Under the pieces are notes generated by a model that ran no database searches, was not told the DNA's origin, and worked only from the letters and a program-made list of their open reading frames with translations. From Caldithrix sp. (GTDB taxonomy: Bacteria > KSB1 > UBA2214 > DYKH01), in the NCBI GenBank assembly GCA_020722685.1, contig DYKH01000295.1, positions 1 through 5,360 of the forward strand: DNA of 5,360 nucleotides, read 5' to 3'. Below, piece by piece: positions 1-5,352 of this stretch; the stretch's first letter is position 1; each line of letters begins with the position of its first letter. Both the position numbers and the translations under genes were made by a program.

Positions 1-103
1 GATCTTTCAATTTTTGGGCGTGGGAATCTTTACGCTGGTCGGGTTGGCGTTTCTCTTCATTCAAGATTTTCACCGTCCGCTGCTTGAGATCATCCAGAAA
101 TGA
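1..103 (+). CDS. C-terminal end of a membrane protein (5' partial)
   Basis: Reading from base 2, 33 codons are open up to a TGA at 101-103. The visible peptide has a hydrophobic run (roughly GVGIFTLVGLAFLFI) followed by a short polar, charged tail ending in EIIQK. That is the usual look of a last transmembrane helix with a short tail. The gene starts left of the window, so its family cannot be named. The other two plus-strand frames are less convincing: one gives a polar Ser/Arg-rich peptide ending at a TGA near base 85. Transcription of this gene would run into the foldback region at 227-435. The coding call rests on hydrophobicity and on clean termination only. Confidence 0.55.
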   Translation, partial: IFQFLGVGIFTLVGLAFLFIQDFHRPLLEIIQK

Positions 104-226
104 GCGGCGGGGGACGAGCCACTCCGTCAACCCAATTCGCTTCGCCGCCTCTCTCCCCGCCTGGGCAGGGTTGCTGACCAATGGGCTTTTCCTCAGCCTG
201 ACCCTTTCCCTGCGTGGGCTAATCAT

Positions 227-245
227 GTTGCGCGCGATGCGCAAC
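227..245. repeat. Perfect 7-bp hairpin
   Basis: GTTGCGC (227-233) and GCGCAAC (239-245) are exact reverse complements around a 5-base loop. The stem lies about 125 bases after the stop codon of the partial membrane protein. There is no T run on either side, so it is not a canonical intrinsic terminator. It could be a processing or Rho-related structure, or chance. Confidence 0.4.
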
Positions 246-335
246 TTGCACTGGAAAAACAAGGCTTGCCCTGAATCTGGTCGAAAGGTTGAAGGTCAAA
301 AGTTGAGGCGGCGATGGCAAGTAGAGTTTCTCTCC

Positions 336-435
336 ATAATCAGTACTTCACGAAAAGGCTTCGTAGTGGCGACTTTAGTCGCTTTTTAGCCGAACGACTG
401 AAGTCGTTGCTACGCTTTCGTGATCTACTGATAAT
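336..435. repeat. 100-bp imperfect inverted repeat (foldback, MITE- or REP-like)
   Basis: The left arm (336-381) pairs with the right arm (395-435) around a 13-base loop. Of 41 aligned positions 33 match, with one 5-base bulge (AGGCT, 356-360). The arms share CAGTA, TCACGAAA, CGTAG, CGACTT and AGTCG in the same order. Four of the eight mismatches would be G-U pairs in a plus-strand RNA. Two smaller palindromes are nested inside: GCGACTTTAGTCGC at 369-382 and CGACTGAAGTCG at 395-406. Such a structure is typical of non-autonomous foldback or REP-type repeats. No transposase gene is visible and I could not identify a target-site duplication. It begins 42 bases beyond the LysR stop codon and could also act as a transcription barrier. 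Confidence 0.7.
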
Positions 436-462
436 AATTTGCCCGCAGGGATATAAGGGAGG

Positions 463-478
463 AAAATTTCGAAATTTT
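463..478. repeat. Perfect 16-bp AT-rich palindrome overlapping the LysR stop codon
   Basis: AAAATTTCGAAATTTT is identical to its reverse complement. Its last two bases are part of the LysR stop codon (TTA on the plus strand, 477-479). As RNA it could form a 6-bp A-U stem with a UCGA loop directly after the stop. It may be a protein-binding site or a weak 3'-end structure. It is not followed by a T tract in the LysR direction. Confidence 0.5.
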
Positions 479-1376
479 ATGCCGACTGAGCAGGGGGCAT
501 TTTACCCAGACTGTGCCTCAGACTCAGAAAGTTTTTCATGGCTGGCGTCAAGAATTTCTGCCGATGGTAAATGAAATTGAAAGTGCGAGTCAGGTCAAGA
601 CCCTGCACATTGAGTGGGACAAACCACCCCTTTTTTACATCTTCTTCAATGGAAATTTGCGGGACGACCGCCGCCCCCAGGTTGGCTTTTACAGCGCGCT
701 TGATGGTCTCTGTGTTATGGTGCCAGCCTGCCAGTTTCCATTTGACGCCCGCCTCCTGCATGGCGCTTTCAAAAATAAGGCGGGTGCCGCTGCCAGATTC
801 ACGCACAATAAATTTCAGGTTGGATAAATCGGCAATGGCGAGCTCTGCCTTTTTGCTGATGGGGTCTTGGGGCGACACAATGAACACCAGGCGGTCGGTT
901 TGGATATTTTCTTCGATGATGTCTGGCGAGCGCACAGGACCCTCCACCAAGCCGATATCAATCTCATCCTGAAGAATCATGCGTTCGATCACATCGGTAT
1001 TATCCACTACGGTGAAAATATCCACGGTGGGCATTTGCCTGCCAAATTCTGACACCAGTTCGGGGAGTAGGTAGGAGCCGATAGTCAGACTCGCGCCAAT
1101 CCGCAGAGTTCCCGCCGTGCCCAACTCAGCAAGGTCTTTCCTGACCTGTTCTGTCAGGTTCAAAATATGCCGTGCATAGGAGAGTAATCGTTCTCCAGCC
1201 AGGGTAAGGTGCAGGCGGTGATTGAGCCGTTCAAACAGCTTTGTGCCGTAAAATTTTTCCAGTTCGGAAATGACCTGGCTGACAGAAGGCTGGCTAAGGT
1301 AAAGTGATTTAGCCGCACGGGTCATGTTACCGTGTTCGCATACCGTCACAAATATCTTGAGATGTCGGATGTTCAT
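477..1376 (-). CDS. LysR-family transcriptional regulator (YeiE/CysL-like)
   Basis: This is a 299-residue protein, the usual length for LysR-type regulators (LTTRs). Residues 1-60 form the N-terminal winged helix-turn-helix, with the family signature around 18-40 (MTRAAKSLYLSQPSVSQVIS region) followed by LFERLNHRLHLTLAG. Residues 62-86 are the linker helix. From about 90 onward lies the two-lobed periplasmic-binding-protein-like effector domain: GASLTIG (94-100), VEGP (144-147), RESGSGTR (192-199) and NLGAAVVP (232-239). The RESGSGTR element and the GASLTIG loop are typical of the CysB/CysL/YeiE branch, whose members bind small oxyanions. It is divergent from a YeiH-type transporter, matching the yeiE-yeiH arrangement, so sulfite or a related sulfur anion is the inferred effector. 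The start is the ATG at 1376; no strong Shine-Dalgarno is seen, only AAGAAAA about 6-12 bases upstream. A TATAAT hexamer (minus strand, 1408-1403) may be its -10 box, which would place its start of transcription on the operator and allow autoregulation. Confidence 0.95.
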   Translation of the reverse strand: MNIRHLKIFVTVCEHGNMTRAAKSLYLSQPSVSQVISELEKFYGTKLFERLNHRLHLTLAGERLLSYARHILNLTEQVRKDLAELGTAGTLRIGASLTIGSYLLPELVSEFGRQMPTVDIFTVVDNTDVIERMILQDEIDIGLVEGPVRSPDIIEENIQTDRLVFIVSPQDPISKKAELAIADLSNLKFIVRESGSGTRLIFESAMQEAGVKWKLAGWHHNTETIKRAVKANLGAAVVPQISIEEDVKKGWFVPLNVQGLDLTRTFNFIYHRQKFLTPAMKNFLSLRHSLGKMPPAQSA

Positions 1377-1416
1377 AAGTATTTTCTTATGGCTATCATA
1401 AAATTATAATATTTTA
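1375..1416. promoter_or_regulatory. LysR operator region: three tandem dyads with a T-N11-A box
   Basis: Three inverted repeats lie end to end between the divergent genes: ATAAG-N6-CTTAT (1375-1390), TTATG-N5-CATAA (1387-1401) and TAAAAT-N6-ATTTTA (1399-1416). The middle one contains T1388 and A1400, the T-N11-A core of LysR-type boxes. Its centre is about 54 bases upstream of the predicted transporter transcription start. The third dyad overlaps the transporter -35 element. This fits the usual LTTR layout of a recognition site upstream and an activation site near -35. The first dyad overlaps the regulator's own start codon. Confidence 0.6.
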
Positions 1417-1441
1417 CAAATCGTTCTGGGGTCATTATACT
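1413..1441 (+). promoter_or_regulatory. Sigma70-type promoter of the YeiH-like transporter gene
   Basis: A -35 element TTTACA (1413-1418, five of six consensus bases) and a -10 element TATACT (1436-1441, five of six) are separated by exactly 17 bases. Transcription would start near 1448, leaving a leader of about 31 bases. The leader contains GGAG at 1470-1473, six bases before the ATG at 1480. Confidence 0.65.
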
Positions 1442-1479
1442 GCACCGCGTTTACCATTTCAATCATCACGGAGTCAAGA

Positions 1480-2478
1480 ATGAAACAGTTCCTAAAAGAA
1501 AATTTTCCGGGTTTTGCCCTGTCTTTGGTAATCGCGGGCGTGGCTTATGTTTTGGGCAGGTTCCTGCCTTTGATTGGGGGACCAGTTTTTGGGATCGCAC
1601 TGGGGATCTTTGCGGCGGCGTTTTGGAAATTGCCAGGCTCGGCCTCCAAAGGAGTCAAGTTCACATCCAAATACATCCTTCAACTGGCAGTCATCCTGCT
1701 TGGATTTGAAATGAACATGGCAAGCGTCCTCAAGGTTGGGCAACAGTCCCTGCTTATTTTAGCCGCGACCTTGTCGAGCGCTTTTCTGGCGGCTTACTGG
1801 CTGGGGAAGTCTCTTAATATCAATCGCAAGGTTGCCACTTTGATCGGCGTCGGGACCGCCATCTGCGGGGGTTCCGCGATCGCGGCGGCGGCTCCAGCCA
1901 TTGATGCGGATGAGCAGGAGATTTCCTACGCAATTTCAACCATCTTCTTGTTCAATATTGCTGCGGTCTTCCTGTTTCCCGCGTTGGGGCATCTCCTGCA
2001 CCTTTCTGATACGGGCTTTGGAATGTGGGCTGGAACCGCCATCAACGATACATCCTCCGTCGTCGCGGCGGGGTACTCTTTCAGCGACATCGCTGGTAAA
2101 TTCGCCACGATTGTAAAGTTGACGCGCAGTTTGATCATTGTGCCTGTCACCCTGGCGCTCGCCCTTCTTTTCGCGCAGAAAAACAAAGGCGAAGGTGAAG
2201 GGCAATTCAACTTCACAAAAGTGTTTCCCTGGTTCATCGTCGGCTTCCTGGCTGCTGCAATGTTACGAAGCGCGTCACTACTCCCGTTAACCCTGACGGA
2301 AAATTTGGTTTGGGGCGGCAAATTCCTCATCATCGCTGCAATGACAGCCATCGGCTTGAATACTGATGTTCGCATGTTCCTTAAAGCCAGTCCGCGCGCG
2401 TTGGTTTTGGGGGCGCTGATATGGCTCGCTGTGGCAGTATCATCGCTTGCCACACAATATCTCATTCACAGCTTATAA
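1480..2478 (+). CDS. yeiH: YeiH/UPF0324 family membrane transporter, putative sulfate/sulfite exporter
   Basis: This 332-residue, very hydrophobic protein has about ten membrane segments. It carries the hallmark motifs of the UPF0324 (Cons_hypoth698, YeiH) family: GTAICGGSAIAAAAPAI at 125-141, AGTAINDTSSVVAAGY at 184-199, a K213/R216 pair before the next helix, and AIGLNTD at 290-296. Length is normal for the family and both inverted-repeat halves seem intact. Members are annotated as putative sulfate exporters, and the enterobacterial homologue lies beside the sulfite-responsive regulator YeiE, so export of sulfite or sulfate across the cytoplasmic membrane is the best inference. The transported ion is not proven by sequence. 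The start is set by GGAG six bases before the ATG. The divergent LysR gene and the LysR box upstream suggest inducer-dependent activation. It appears monocistronic: the next gene downstream is convergent. Confidence 0.93.
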   Translation: MKQFLKENFPGFALSLVIAGVAYVLGRFLPLIGGPVFGIALGIFAAAFWKLPGSASKGVKFTSKYILQLAVILLGFEMNMASVLKVGQQSLLILAATLSSAFLAAYWLGKSLNINRKVATLIGVGTAICGGSAIAAAAPAIDADEQEISYAISTIFLFNIAAVFLFPALGHLLHLSDTGFGMWAGTAINDTSSVVAAGYSFSDIAGKFATIVKLTRSLIIVPVTLALALLFAQKNKGEGEGQFNFTKVFPWFIVGFLAAAMLRSASLLPLTLTENLVWGGKFLIIAAMTAIGLNTDVRMFLKASPRALVLGALIWLAVAVSSLATQYLIHSL

Positions 2479-2597
2479 GGATCCGTGTCCACAAGACCTG
2501 TTTGTGTCCATCCACCTGTGGGGATGCGGTAGATGCGGCGGCGCATCAGCGGTTTAGCTGCGCTTACTTTGGAGACCCCCGGAAAAGTGTCCCCGAG
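2479..2597. other. Convergent intergenic gap with small hairpins, no clear terminator
   Basis: This is the junction between the transporter (plus) and the propeller gene (minus). GATGCG (2532-2537) and CGCATC (2542-2547) form a perfect 6-bp stem with a GCGG loop. Weaker stems are CACAA/TTGTG (2490-2506) and CATCC...GGATG (2509-2526). GGAGAC (2571-2576) can pair with GTCCCC (2589-2594) with one mismatch. GTGTCCA occurs twice directly, at 2485 and 2504. None of the stems is followed by a T tract, so the 2532-2547 stem is only a possible bidirectional terminator. Confidence 0.4.
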
Positions 2598-3641
2598 TTA
2601 GAAGAGAAGGTATTGAATCTCTGATTGGGATGTTTGCGTCGGACTGCCGGAGTTGGCCGCCACCACAGGCTGCCACGAAGCTCTACCTGGGAAGGGACCG
2701 GCGTCAATATCCGAGATTCTTTTTTCATTGCTTCCATCAGCATCCATGACCCACAGTTCATTCCTTCCGCTCCTCCCGGTACTGAATAGAATTTTCTTTC
2801 CATCCGGAGACCAGGACGGGTCATCGCTGTTCCGGTGACTACAGTCTTCCGTCAATTGCTGGCTTCCTGTCCCATCCGAATGGATGACCCAAATCTGACC
2901 ATATTGAGTTTCGATCCCCGACCAAAATGCGATTCGGTTATCCACCGGCGACCAGGCCGGCGCATTGGCATCGTTGGCAGTTTCACAGACCGTTCCTTTG
3001 CCGTCTGTATTGGTTCTGTCCTCGGTCGTGAGTATTCTCTCGTTCGTTCCATCGGCGTTCATAATTCCGATTTCCGGTTGAGGATCTATTTGCGACCCTG
3101 GATTCTTGGGCAGGATAAACACCATTTCTGTTCCGTCCGGAGACCAAGACGGCCCGACCTTGGATGTATTGCCCTGAGTGATCTGCCTCACACCACTGCC
3201 GTCGGCATTGACGACCCATATTTGCGCAATCTGTTGGTCATCAGGGCGTGAAAAAGCGATTTGCTCGCCGTCGGGCGACCAGTCTGGGGCGGCGCCTTCA
3301 AACAGCAATTGCTGATTTGAACCGTCGGCGTCCATCACGGCTACCCAGAGTTTTCCATCTCGCATGGAATTAAACGTAATCTTGCGTCCGTCGGGAGACC
3401 AATCGGGACGACCGTTGTCCCCAACGAAGGTCAGTTGTTTCCTGTTCGTCCCATCGGGCGTGATGGTGAAAATCTGCAGCTTGCCGTTTTGATCCCTCAG
3501 TGTCAGGGCGATCAAACCGCCGCTGACGCCTCCCGTTGTGGGTGCGGAAGTTTCCTGATGTAAATCAAAATACGCCGCCACTCCGATAACAATGATTATT
3601 ACGACCGCTATGCTTATCGCCGTAATCCTTTTTTGATTCAT
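2598..3641 (-). CDS. Membrane-anchored TolB/PD40-like six-bladed beta-propeller protein
   Basis: This 347-residue protein has an N-terminal basic tip (MNQKR), one membrane helix at about 6-24 with no lipobox cysteine, and a Thr/Ser/Gly-rich linker at 31-42. The rest is built of repeats of the WD40-like/PD40 type: WSPDG-type motifs at 81-85, 121-125, 166-170, 230-234 (degenerate, WSPVD) and 277-281, plus a final degenerate W323. These alternate with DADGSN-like turns at 61-66, 104-109, 145-150, 195-200, 254-259 and 300-305. Six blades match the TolB C-terminal propeller, but the N-terminal TolB domain is absent and no pal or tol genes are present, so this is not TolB proper. The only cysteines, C219 and C267, lie in inter-blade loops of adjacent blades and could form a disulfide outside the membrane. 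Family role: binding of a protein or glycan ligand; no catalytic residues are evident. The start ATG at 3641 follows the upstream gene's stop by only 6 bases and has no good Shine-Dalgarno, so translation is probably coupled to that gene. Confidence 0.88.
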   Translation of the reverse strand: MNQKRITAISIAVVIIIVIGVAAYFDLHQETSAPTTGGVSGGLIALTLRDQNGKLQIFTITPDGTNRKQLTFVGDNGRPDWSPDGRKITFNSMRDGKLWVAVMDADGSNQQLLFEGAAPDWSPDGEQIAFSRPDDQQIAQIWVVNADGSGVRQITQGNTSKVGPSWSPDGTEMVFILPKNPGSQIDPQPEIGIMNADGTNERILTTEDRTNTDGKGTVCETANDANAPAWSPVDNRIAFWSGIETQYGQIWVIHSDGTGSQQLTEDCSHRNSDDPSWSPDGKKILFSTGRSGRNELWVMDADGSNEKRISDIDAGPFPGRASWQPVVAANSGSPTQTSQSEIQYLLF

Positions 3642-3647
3642 CGGGTA

Positions 3648-5129
3648 TTACTCGGCGGCAGTGATGATGGCGAGTATTGCGTCAATGGTTTTCTCGGCAG
3701 CCCCAAAATCCTGCGCGCTTACTTGTTGTTGGAAATCTTTGTAGAGCACGCCGACTTCGTTATTATTTCCATGCATCTCAAAGTATGGCGGGAGCTTTGT
3801 TTGCAACTCCAAGACTTTGTCGGAAAAAGCGGGTGAAGAGCCTTGGATGGAAACGGTTTCCCGCAACGTCTCCCCGCGCAAAAACTTTTGGTATGCCGCG
3901 ATGGCATCGGCGCCTTCGACGGCTCTGCGGAAGGGACTGTTCGCGTCGCCGACCTCCCATCCGTAGAGATTCACCAGCACGGCTCCATGATTAAAGAAAC
4001 TCCCCAAATAACCTTCCATGGGATCGCCGATGCTGCCTGTGAACGCCTGGCTGGGACGCACCGGTGTGCCTTCAGCTGACGCCCACGGCGGATTGCCGAG
4101 CTTTGCGCGCTCCGCTTGAACCTCATCGAGGATATTGAGGTCGGGATAGGTGCTGAACCCGGCATAGTGGCGGGGACCGAACGCCACGCGGACCGGCGAG
4201 AAGTCTATGTCGACCAGGTACGAGCCTGTCGGATTGCCGCTGCCCACGAATGCTTGCGTTGCAATATGTGAGAATATCTTTGTCTCGGGTACGCCGCTCT
4301 CAAATAGTGAGGTTGCCCAAAAATCTATGAAGTCTTGGATGATCTGCACGCGCGCCTCGTCAATGTCTGCGGGTGGATTGCTCGCACTATAGCCTTCGTT
4401 GGTAAGCGCACAGTATCCGAGGGATGCGTTGGTGTCGAAATCCTTGCCCATTCTGGTTTCCCACCCGGCGATGACACCGGCGAAGAGTTCTGGTTTGCCG
4501 GCGGCTTGCAGGGCTTCGATGCCGCGACTCACTTCTGCGCCGATCAAAGCGGCGCGTTGCTCCACCGCCTCTTTCACGGCGGGGCTGTTGAGGCAGAGTT
4601 GCGGCATGATCATGGTGGGCGTACTCGACCAATCGACTCTCCGACCCGTGGTGAGCGTTTTGTTCCAATCGAGCCATTCAATGTTGTCGGAGGTATTGAG
4701 CGACGAGAGTCGTCGCCAAAACATTGAATCGTCGATGTGGAAACCGACCGCGATGTTTTTGTCGAGCGCGATTTGGAAAGATTCGCGTATGAGTTGTGCG
4801 ACGTCGGCGTCGGTGTTGTCGAAGGCGATGGGACCGACAAAGAACGCGAGACGCCGCGAGGAGTCGCCTGTCGAACCGACGGCATCTATTATGTGCGTGA
4901 CGGTCGTGGCGAGATCGTTGCTCGGACCCAGATTGCGTTCCAGCTCCGGAGAATCGGCCGTTCTTGTGTATATTTGGATGGCAAGATACTGCGTCAACGA
5001 CGAGTTTTCAATTATGACGGGTTCAATGAGCATGACCGGCGGCGGGGTGATTATGTTTCTGATAACAATAAAGGCGACTCCAACTATTACTACAATGCCT
5101 ATGGCACCGATTAAAAGTCTATATTTCAT
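3648..5129 (-). CDS. Membrane-anchored protein with a predicted (beta/alpha)8 barrel, possible clan-A glycoside hydrolase
   Basis: This is a 493-residue protein. MKYR is followed by one membrane helix (about 5-23) and a Pro-rich stretch, with no lipobox, so the bulk should lie outside the cytoplasm. I do not recognise the exact family. Strand-like segments in barrel order can be seen: LAFFVGPIAF (94-103), IAVGFHIDD (126-134), TMIMPQLCL (172-180), FAGVIAGWET (216-225), KIFSHIAT (284-291), VRVAFGPRHY (313-322), PPWASAEGTP (347-356) and AVLVNLYGWE (383-392). Glutamates end the fourth strand (E224) and the seventh (E353), the positions of acid/base and nucleophile in clan-A (4/7) glycoside hydrolases. 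The Asn that normally precedes the first Glu is Trp here (GWET). H131, D133, D134, W138 and W391 are further candidate pocket residues. Residues 430-493 form a helical tail. The start ATG (5129) has AAAGGA upstream with an 11-base gap, rather long. It is followed after 6 bases by the propeller gene, so the two are almost certainly cotranscribed. Existence of the gene is secure; the enzyme assignment is inference. Confidence 0.85.
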   Translation of the reverse strand: MKYRLLIGAIGIVVIVGVAFIVIRNIITPPPVMLIEPVIIENSSLTQYLAIQIYTRTADSPELERNLGPSNDLATTVTHIIDAVGSTGDSSRRLAFFVGPIAFDNTDADVAQLIRESFQIALDKNIAVGFHIDDSMFWRRLSSLNTSDNIEWLDWNKTLTTGRRVDWSSTPTMIMPQLCLNSPAVKEAVEQRAALIGAEVSRGIEALQAAGKPELFAGVIAGWETRMGKDFDTNASLGYCALTNEGYSASNPPADIDEARVQIIQDFIDFWATSLFESGVPETKIFSHIATQAFVGSGNPTGSYLVDIDFSPVRVAFGPRHYAGFSTYPDLNILDEVQAERAKLGNPPWASAEGTPVRPSQAFTGSIGDPMEGYLGSFFNHGAVLVNLYGWEVGDANSPFRRAVEGADAIAAYQKFLRGETLRETVSIQGSSPAFSDKVLELQTKLPPYFEMHGNNNEVGVLYKDFQQQVSAQDFGAAEKTIDAILAIITAAE

Positions 5130-5242
5130 AATGTATATTTTCCTTTAGTTTCCGCTTCTGCAAAATTTTTTAATTCTCCGTACTCGGCGACTTTCTGCCC
5201 CAAGTATTGAAGTTTTGCGGCGTCGCCGCCATTTCTATCCAT
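5126..5242 (-). CDS. Possible 38-residue ORF, or 3' end of a frameshifted gene, coupled to the barrel gene
   Basis: An ATG at 5242 opens 38 codons ending in a TGA (5128-5126) that overlaps the barrel gene's ATG as ATGA, the classic arrangement of translationally coupled genes. The peptide is charged and probably helical, with AAKLQYLGQKVAEYGELKNF in the middle, and looks protein-like. Its own ribosome binding site is poor (GGGCCGGA directly before the ATG). Upstream, the neighbouring minus-strand frame (stop at 5313, open to 5172) also reads like real protein around IARIQTKIQLAEKLGPEWIE, then becomes unconvincing just where this frame takes over (about 5215-5240). The two may therefore be one gene split by an indel, but that upstream part has no ATG, GTG or TTG start either. 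I do not recognise a family. It could also be untranslated leader. Confidence 0.35.
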   Translation of the reverse strand: MDRNGGDAAKLQYLGQKVAEYGELKNFAEAETKGKYTL

Positions 5243-5305
5243 TCCGGCCCGAGCTTCTCGGCTAATTGTATTTTGGTCTGGATTCTTGCGATCGGAGAAT
5301 TAATG

Positions 5306-5320
5306 GGCGCTTAGTGCGCC
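5306..5320. repeat. Short GC-rich hairpin in the barrel operon leader
   Basis: GGCGC (5306-5310) and GCGCC (5316-5320) pair perfectly around a TTAGT loop. If transcription of the operon starts near 5340, this stem lies within its first 35 bases. It could be a leader structure or chance. It also contains the TAA that closes the frame discussed for 5170-5310. Confidence 0.3.
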
Positions 5321-5346
5321 GATAACGACAAAACTTTGTGGATGAA

Positions 5347-5352
5347 ATTATA
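5347..5352 (-). promoter_or_regulatory. Candidate -10 box for the barrel/propeller operon
   Basis: On the minus strand these bases read TATAAT, a perfect -10 hexamer, which would start transcription near 5340 toward the barrel gene. A -35 element at the usual distance would fall beyond the window's right end and cannot be inspected, so the promoter is half-supported. Confidence 0.35.

Larger units (their letters stand above)
104..476. other. Gene-poor intergenic stretch with palindromic elements
   Basis: No convincing gene is seen in these 373 bases on either strand. The open frames that cross it have Ser/Arg-rich compositions, start inside the preceding gene or run through the inverted repeats, and lack a placed ribosome binding site. 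The stretch holds a perfect 7-bp hairpin (227-245), a degenerate dyad-like motif at 269-288 (CCCTGA then TCGAAAGG), a 100-bp foldback (336-435) and a 16-bp palindrome (463-478). It separates the plus-strand membrane protein from the 3' end of the minus-strand LysR gene, so it is a convergent junction where transcription from both sides should end. None of the hairpins is followed by a T tract. Confidence 0.6.

Noticed and set aside
84..389. Plus-strand frame of 101 codons after the partial membrane protein
   Set aside because: It starts inside the upstream gene, runs through two inverted repeats, and has a composition rich in Arg, Ser and Leu with no family resemblance or ribosome binding site.
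479..574. Short plus-strand ORF preceded by AGGGAGG at 456-462
   Set aside because: The Shine-Dalgarno-like sequence is 16 bases from the ATG, too far, and the frame is antisense to the 3' end of the LysR gene.
1926..2465. Minus-strand frame of 179 codons opposite the transporter
   Set aside because: It is antisense to a protein with clear family motifs; the frame is open because of codon bias in the real gene.
2532..2547. Hairpin GATGCG-GCGG-CGCATC as an intrinsic terminator
   Set aside because: The stem is perfect, but neither side has the T tract of an intrinsic terminator, so it is recorded only as part of the intergenic entry.
2660..3420. Repeated GTCCGGAGACCA-like blocks as a CRISPR or tandem DNA repeat
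   Set aside because: The blocks are codons for the WSPDG motifs of the propeller at irregular spacing within one open frame, so this is protein repetition.
2598..3641. Identification of the propeller protein as TolB itself
   Set aside because: The N-terminal TolB domain is missing, the protein has an uncleaved-type membrane anchor, and no tol or pal genes are nearby.
4399..5148. Plus-strand open frame of 249 codons opposite the barrel gene
   Set aside because: It lies wholly antisense to the well-supported barrel gene. Its product is Ser/Thr/Met-rich with no domain, and it lacks a proper ribosome binding site, so it is a shadow frame.
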